Positions 53,726 to 58,006 of a stretch of DNA of 58,006 nucleotides are shown piece after piece (the first letter of the stretch is position 1; each line of letters starts with the position of its first letter). A program made the position numbers and the translations under genes. The notes below the pieces were generated by a model, which saw only the letters and a program-made list of their open reading frames with translations, made no database searches and was not told where the DNA came from. This DNA comes from Bacillota bacterium (GTDB taxonomy: Bacteria > Bacillota > Clostridia > Lachnospirales > Lachnospiraceae), in contig JAEWMT010000012.1 of NCBI GenBank assembly GCA_023393095.1, positions 1 through 58,006 of the forward strand, given 5' to 3'.

Positions 53726-54616
53726 ATGAACATAAGAAAAAAGCTATCATTAGCTCTTGCAGTCATAATTCTCAGTACATTATGCTTTGGTACAAGTAAT
53801 GGGGTAAGTGCTGCATCTAATAATAAAGACAAAATTACTAAGAACTTTATCAATGTTAATGGAGAAAATATTTATTATGAAAGGAAAGGAAATAATAAAA
53901 ATAAAGATACTATTATTTTTATTCATGGAGCTCTGGTTAATAGCGAATCAATGAAATTCCTTTCTGAAAAATTTAATGATTACAATTGCATTACATTTGA
54001 CTTACCTGGACATGGAAAATCAGAGGGAACACCTAAGATGTCAATTGCTGATTATACAGAGTCAGTATACAATTTTATTGATATATTAAAAGAAAAGAAT
54101 GAGATTACCAATAATATTACTTTAGTGGGTTGGTCAATGGGTGGAAGCATAGCATTAGAGCTTGCTGAAAAAGGATTAAAGGATTTAAAAAACATTGTCC
54201 TTCTTGATAGCTCTGCGAAATGGGTTATTGATTTATCTGGTGCTGATCCTAGTGCTCCATTGGATTTTGCTCCATTATTTCAAAGTAACTTTACCTCATT
54301 AACACCTCAATATGTAAAAGATGTATTTATGAAAAATGCAAGTAAGTATTTATCGAGTGATCTTGCCTGTAAGTCAGACCTCTTTGCTGCACATGCTTAT
54401 GATAATGTATCGGAGCTTAGCAAAGTTAATGTTCCTGTCTTGATATTATCGGGCGACGTTGATAATTTAGCTTTAATTGAGTATGAGACGTTATTAAAAA
54501 AGAATATTAAAAATTCATATCTAAAAATATATCCGAATAGGGCTCATATAATGTTTATGGAGATTCCGGATCAGATATCAAAGGATATACGAGAGTTTTT
54601 TACTTATAGTAAATAA
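53726..54616 (+). CDS. Secreted alpha/beta hydrolase
   Basis: The 296-residue protein has a signal peptide (residues 1-29, ending GVSAA) and an alpha/beta hydrolase domain with FIHGALVNSESM (oxyanion HG), FDLPGHGKSEG, the nucleophile elbow GWSMGG, GDVDNLA (acid) and NRAHIMF (His). The triad is complete, so an active esterase or related hydrolase is expected outside the cell; the substrate is unknown. GGAGG precedes the start. It is divergent from the AraC regulator and ends at a terminator, forming a two-gene island between conserved regions. Confidence 0.88.
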   Translation: MNIRKKLSLALAVIILSTLCFGTSNGVSAASNNKDKITKNFINVNGENIYYERKGNNKNKDTIIFIHGALVNSESMKFLSEKFNDYNCITFDLPGHGKSEGTPKMSIADYTESVYNFIDILKEKNEITNNITLVGWSMGGSIALELAEKGLKDLKNIVLLDSSAKWVIDLSGADPSAPLDFAPLFQSNFTSLTPQYVKDVFMKNASKYLSSDLACKSDLFAAHAYDNVSELSKVNVPVLILSGDVDNLALIEYETLLKKNIKNSYLKIYPNRAHIMFMEIPDQISKDIREFFTYSK

Positions 54617-54684
54617 CCTTATGATAATAATTAGGATGCTTTCTATTTAAATTGAATTATCAAAATAAATTAATATAGTGATGA

Positions 54685-54720
54685 AGGCCTTGGATCAATT
54701 TCCAAGGCTTTTATTTATTT
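54685..54720 (+). terminator. Terminator of the hydrolase gene
   Basis: GCCTTGGA / TCCAAGGC stem with a TCAATT loop and a T-rich tail. Confidence 0.88.
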
Positions 54721-54777
54721 TATAGGAATTTGCGTCCTATGAAATAAAAAGCACTCCGTGCAGGATGCGCACCTCGC

Positions 54778-54850
54778 GGTAAGGAAGTATGTTACTACGT
54801 AACCCGCTCGGGCGCGGAGAATGTGCTCGCACATTCTTTGTTCTGTTAAG
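54778..54850 (+). repeat. Dispersed hairpin repeat B, copy 2, with neighbouring small palindromes
   Basis: GTATGTTACTACGTAACCCG, then GGAGAATGTGC and CACATTCTTTGTT match copy 1 at 11461-11535. The hairpin GAATGTG / CACATTC differs from copy 1 (GAATAT / ATATTC) by a paired change. Just upstream are more short hairpins: ATAGGA / TCCTAT (54722-54740) and GCAC / GTGC. The remainder of the 467-bp gap to the BMC operon is its promoter region. Confidence 0.7.
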
Positions 54851-55001
54851 TACAAAATCTACAATGGAACTTCGACCTGTCCCCTTGACGCCAGAAGAAA
54901 AATACTAACTTTTATCAGCGGTACTATAAAGAACGGGATTATACTGTAAATTTAAACACAACAAAAACAAATAAAAACAACAAGAAAACAGTATTTCAAT
55001 G

Positions 55002-55030
55002 TTGACAAATGTGGTATTGGGTGATATTAT
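55002..55030 (+). promoter_or_regulatory. Promoter of the BMC operon
   Basis: TTGACA and TATTAT are 17 bases apart, 53 bases before the aldolase start codon. Confidence 0.82.
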
Positions 55031-55065
55031 TAAGACAAACAATAAAAAACCAACCAAAACCACAT
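55009..55065. promoter_or_regulatory. Candidate operator: inverted half-sites around the BMC promoter
   Basis: ATGTGGTATTGG at 55009-55020 is matched in inverted orientation by CCAAAACCACAT at 55054-55065; 13 of 16 positions agree when the halves are extended to 16 bases. One half lies in the promoter spacer and the other just before the ribosome binding site, which fits a repressor that blocks initiation. Confidence 0.5.
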
Positions 55066-55083
55066 CATACAGGAGGATATTCT

Positions 55084-55887
55084 ATGAAGTCTGAATACGA
55101 AATCAAAAAGGAAATATGCGAAATTGGTAGAAGAATCTACAACAAAGGTATGGTTGCTGCAAATGACGGTAACATATCTGTAAAACTGAATGATAATGAG
55201 TTTTTATGTACACCTACAGGTGTTAGTAAAGGCTTTATGACACCCGATTACATCTGTAAAGTAGATAAGGACGGAAAGGTTATTCAGGCAAACGCTGGAT
55301 TTAAGCCATCATCCGAAATTAAGATGCACATGAGAGTATATAAGGAAAGACCTGATGTTCAGTCCGTAGTTCATGCTCATCCGATGTACGCTACAGGTTT
55401 TGCAATTGCGGGTATCCCGTTAACACAGCCGATTATGCCTGAGGCAGTTATTTCACTTGGATGTGTTCCGATTGCTGAATACGGCACACCTTCTACAGAA
55501 GAGATTCCGGATGCAGTATCCAAATACCTTCAATATTATGATGCAGTATTATTAGAGAACCACGGAGCACTTACTTATTCAGACTCCCTTCTTGCTGCTT
55601 ATCATAAGATGGAATCCGTTGAGTTCTATGCACAGTTATTATTTATTGCTAAGCAGATCGGCGGACCGAAGGAATTATCAGATGCGCAGGTTCAGAGATT
55701 ATATGAAATCCGTAGACAGTTTGGTATGACAGGCAAGCATCCGGCAGACCTTTGCAGCAAAATTAATAGTGGCAATACAAGCTGTCATAACTGCCAGGGT
55801 CATTCAGACTCCTGTAAATCCTCTTCCGATGATGCATTAGTATCTGACATTGCTAAAAAAGTAATTGAACAGTTAGGTTTAAAATAG
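55084..55887 (+). CDS. fucA: L-fuculose-1-phosphate aldolase (class II), with a microcompartment-targeting tail
   Basis: The enzyme splits fuculose- or rhamnulose-1-phosphate into DHAP and lactaldehyde. The 267-residue protein has the class II aldolase core: NDGNISVKLNDNEFLCTPTG, PSSEIKMHMRVYKERPDV, the zinc site VVHAHPMYATGFAIAG and LENHGALTY. After about residue 222 it has an extra tail: a linker with SCHNCQGHSDSCK and then an amphipathic helix DALVSDIAKKVIEQLGLK, typical of an encapsulation peptide that directs enzymes into a BMC. The start at 55084 follows AGGAGG; in-frame sequence from 55009 overlaps the promoter. It is the first gene of the operon. Confidence 0.94.
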   Translation: MKSEYEIKKEICEIGRRIYNKGMVAANDGNISVKLNDNEFLCTPTGVSKGFMTPDYICKVDKDGKVIQANAGFKPSSEIKMHMRVYKERPDVQSVVHAHPMYATGFAIAGIPLTQPIMPEAVISLGCVPIAEYGTPSTEEIPDAVSKYLQYYDAVLLENHGALTYSDSLLAAYHKMESVEFYAQLLFIAKQIGGPKELSDAQVQRLYEIRRQFGMTGKHPADLCSKINSGNTSCHNCQGHSDSCKSSSDDALVSDIAKKVIEQLGLK

Positions 55888-56044
55888 TTCTAAACGGATA
55901 TGAGCAGATTGCCGGTAAGTAATAGATATTCTAGTGTTACATTTGCTAGTAATGCAATTATGAGTAATGTAATTATGAGTATTGAAATTATAAGTAATGA
56001 AATTACGAGTAATGGGATTACTTATGAAAAGAGGAATACAGTTT

Positions 56045-56680
56045 ATGAGCAGTAAAGCGAATAAAAGACTGGCAGATATCTATCATAGCTTAAAGGACAT
56101 AACAGGTAATGTTGGTGACATTCAGTCAAAAGCAGATACTCCCGGACTAAAGGATCAGCTGAAACAGGTAGGGCAGAAACTTCAAAGTACACAGAAACAG
56201 GTTCTCGAATCTTTAATCGAGGATGTGATAGACGAATATCAATCAGACACAAGTACTGAGTCCAGGAAAGAATTAGGATTGAAGGAAGCAGTTGCACTTA
56301 TCAATACAATCGAAAAGAAAGCAAAGGAAATGGGAATATCGGTTATTATAGCAGTTTATAATAAAGCGGCCCATCCGATCGCAATTCATTGTATGGATGA
56401 TGCCTATATTGCCAGTTTTGATGTAGCGACCAGTAAGGCTTATACTTCCGCTGCTTTGAAGATGTCCACAACAACACTCAAAGGGCTATGTCAGCCTGGA
56501 CAGGAGTTGTATGGATTACAATTTACCAATCAAGGCAAAATAATCATCTTTGGCGGAGGCGAACCGCTGATGTTCAAAGGGAAACTAATAGGCGCACTTG
56601 GCGTAAGCGGTGGAACTGAAGAACAAGATACAAAGCTTGCTGAGTATGGTAGGAATATGCTAGAGGAGGTATTGACGTGA
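56045..56680 (+). CDS. GlcG/HbpS (PduO C-terminal-like) protein of the BMC operon
   Basis: The 211-residue protein has an N-terminal helical part (residues 1-75, SSKANKRLADIYHSLKD and a QxLQSTQKQVLESL coil) and a C-terminal GlcG/HbpS-type domain: ALINTIEKKAKEMGISVIIA, HPIAIHCMDDAYIASFDVA, SKAYTSAALKMSTTTLK, GGGEPLMFKGKLIGALGVSGG. Such domains occur at the end of PduO and as separate proteins in glycyl-radical BMC loci; haem or cobalamin binding has been proposed. The start at 56045 follows AGAGGA. Its stop overlaps the start of the aldehyde dehydrogenase gene. Confidence 0.85.
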   Translation: MSSKANKRLADIYHSLKDITGNVGDIQSKADTPGLKDQLKQVGQKLQSTQKQVLESLIEDVIDEYQSDTSTESRKELGLKEAVALINTIEKKAKEMGISVIIAVYNKAAHPIAIHCMDDAYIASFDVATSKAYTSAALKMSTTTLKGLCQPGQELYGLQFTNQGKIIIFGGGEPLMFKGKLIGALGVSGGTEEQDTKLAEYGRNMLEEVLT

Positions 56681-58006
56681 TAGAGAACGAAGTAATGCTT
56701 CAAAACATCGTGAAGCAGGTATTGACTAAATTACAAGAGACAACAGAGATAAATCAGACACAGACAAAGGCACTTGGTATCTTCGAAGATATGAATGAAG
56801 CAATCAATGCAGCAAAGAAGGCACAGGCAATCGTACAGAAGTTATCCATGGATTGCCGTGAGAAAATCATCAGCAACATCCGCAGAAAAACCATTGAAAA
56901 TGCGGCACTTTTTGCACAAATGGGTGTGGATGAAACCGGTATGGGTAATGTTGGACATAAAACATTAAAACATCAGTTACTTGCTGAAAAGACACCAGGA
57001 ACAGAAGATATTACAACAAGAATATGGTCAGGAGACCGTGGACTTACCTTAGTGGAGCTTGGACCATTTGGTGTAATCGGTGCGATTACTCCTTGTACTA
57101 ATCCCAGCGAAACTATCCTTTGTAACAGCATCGGAATGATTGCAGGAGGCAATACAGTAGTATTCAATCCTCATCCTGCAGCAATCAAGGTATCTAATTT
57201 TGCAGTAAGCCTTATTAACGAAGCTTCGATCGAAGCTGGCGGACCGAATAATATCGCAGTATCCGTTGTGAAGCCTACTATGGCGACCAGCGATATCATG
57301 ATAAAACATAAAGATATTCCGCTTCTTGTTGCAACAGGCGGTCCTGGAGTAGTAACAACCGTACTTTCTTCCGGAAAGAGAGGCATCGGTGCAGGAGCAG
57401 GAAATCCTCCGGTACTTGTGGATGAGACCGCTGACATTAAGAAAGCTGCTGAAGATATCATCAATGGATGTACCTTTGATAACAATCTCCCATGTATCGC
57501 TGAAAAGGAAGTTGTGGCAGTCGAAAAGATTATTGATGAATTAGTTTACCATATGAAGGAAAATGGCAGCTACATCATTAATAAAGAGGAACAGGACGCA
57601 CTGACCGCAGTTGTATTAAAAGATGGTAAGCTGAACCGTAAATGTGTCGGCAAGGATGCAATCACACTGCTTTCCATGATCGGTATTAACGCTCCGGAAA
57701 GTACACGCTGCATCATCTTCGAAGGAGAAAAAGAACATCCACTGATCGCAGAAGAACTGATGATGCCGATTCTTGGTATTGTTAGAGCAAAAGACTTCGA
57801 TGATGCAGTTGAGAAGGCAGTATGGCTTGAACATGGCAATCGTCATTCCGCACATATGCATTCAAAGAATGTAGATAATCTTACCCGTTACGGTAAAGCA
57901 ATTGATACTGCAATCTTTGTAAAGAATGCACCTTCTTATGCGGCACTTGGCTTTGGCGGTGAAGGCTTCTGTACCTTTACCATCGCAAGCAGAACAGGTG
58001 AAGGAC
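56677..58006 (+). CDS. pduP: CoA-acylating propionaldehyde dehydrogenase PduP (cut by the window end)
   Basis: The frame opens at GTG 56677, six bases after AGAGGAGGT and overlapping the previous stop (GTGA), and is still open at 58006 (443 codons seen). The first 20 residues (IENEVMLQNIVKQVLTKLQE) form an amphipathic helix typical of an encapsulation peptide. The dehydrogenase part shows GDRGLTLVELGPFGVIGAIT, PCTNPSETILCNSIGM, VATGGPGVV, GAGAGNPPVLVDETADI and the catalytic Cys in FDNNLPCIAEKE. It oxidises the propionaldehyde made from 1,2-propanediol to propionyl-CoA inside the microcompartment. Confidence 0.95.
   Translation, partial: MIENEVMLQNIVKQVLTKLQETTEINQTQTKALGIFEDMNEAINAAKKAQAIVQKLSMDCREKIISNIRRKTIENAALFAQMGVDETGMGNVGHKTLKHQLLAEKTPGTEDITTRIWSGDRGLTLVELGPFGVIGAITPCTNPSETILCNSIGMIAGGNTVVFNPHPAAIKVSNFAVSLINEASIEAGGPNNIAVSVVKPTMATSDIMIKHKDIPLLVATGGPGVVTTVLSSGKRGIGAGAGNPPVLVDETADIKKAAEDIINGCTFDNNLPCIAEKEVVAVEKIIDELVYHMKENGSYIINKEEQDALTAVVLKDGKLNRKCVGKDAITLLSMIGINAPESTRCIIFEGEKEHPLIAEELMMPILGIVRAKDFDDAVEKAVWLEHGNRHSAHMHSKNVDNLTRYGKAIDTAIFVKNAPSYAALGFGGEGFCTFTIASRTGEG

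Overview
The window is chromosomal DNA of an AT-rich, spore-forming anaerobic Firmicute, most likely a Lachnospiraceae member related to Lachnoclostridium (Clostridium) phytofermentans. The signs are a small acid-soluble spore protein, YlbJ, AGGAGG-type ribosome binding sites, TTG/GTG starts, a Pta-AckA acetate pathway, a group-C-like sensory [FeFe] hydrogenase, and the start of a fucose/rhamnose-type bacterial microcompartment (BMC) operon. The species call is inference from gene content; no database was searched.

Layout. 1-4.1 kb: end of citrate synthase, a spore protein gene, then rsmD, coaD, a coiled-coil protein and ylbJ, the Bacillus ylbH-ylbI-ylbJ neighbourhood. 4.1-11.5 kb: pepF, a GNAT remnant, tmcAL, pta-ackA, a DUF177 protein and rpmF. 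11.6-18.3 kb: a YprB-like nuclease, an unusual membrane-domain/cardiolipin-synthase fusion, a YvyF-like protein, ruvAB and zapA. 18.4-24.4 kb: a large U32 protein, an FtsW/RodA-family protein with its partner penicillin-binding protein, and a Nudix hydrolase. 24.7-28.0 kb: a cytoplasmic hydrogenase-chemoreceptor fusion and a secreted Ig-like protein. 28.0-28.9 kb: a gene graveyard (Sm-like, TspO, excisionase and integrase remnants) ending at tRNA-Leu(CAA). 29-43.7 kb: anti-sigma-like protein, polA, coaE, metallo-hydrolase, ACT/UPF0210 pair, pepD, LCP protein, M23 peptidase, cysteine desulfurase with thiI. 43.8-52 kb: an HPr-like protein without its catalytic His, mtaB, then ireB-ruvX-DUF1292-fur-rnj-mltG-like-trmR-trhP, which keeps the order of the Bacillus yrzL-yrrK-yrzB-yrrL-yrrM-yrrN/O region. 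52-54.6 kb: an AraC regulator divergent from a secreted alpha/beta hydrolase. 55-58 kb: first genes of a BMC operon (fuculose-phosphate aldolase, PduO-C/GlcG-like protein, PduP-like aldehyde dehydrogenase cut by the window end).

The least expected content is non-coding. Two different hairpin elements are each flanked by an 11-bp direct repeat, one having altered the end of coaD and one sitting exactly at the pepF stop codon. A third element has ~29-bp terminal inverted repeats and lies between divergent genes. A palindromic dispersed repeat occurs in three full copies and one partial copy, and a second hairpin repeat occurs twice, 43 kb apart. These, with the decayed integrase module at tRNA-Leu, suggest that small non-autonomous elements have been active here.

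Functionally the window is rich in tRNA/rRNA modification (RsmD, TmcAL, MtaB, ThiI, TrmR/TrhP, a second U32 protein), CoA biosynthesis (CoaD, CoaE), cell envelope and division (ZapA, FtsW/PBP, LCP, M23, MltG-like, Cls-like) and DNA repair (RuvAB, RuvX, PolA). No CRISPR array, rRNA operon or intact prophage was seen.
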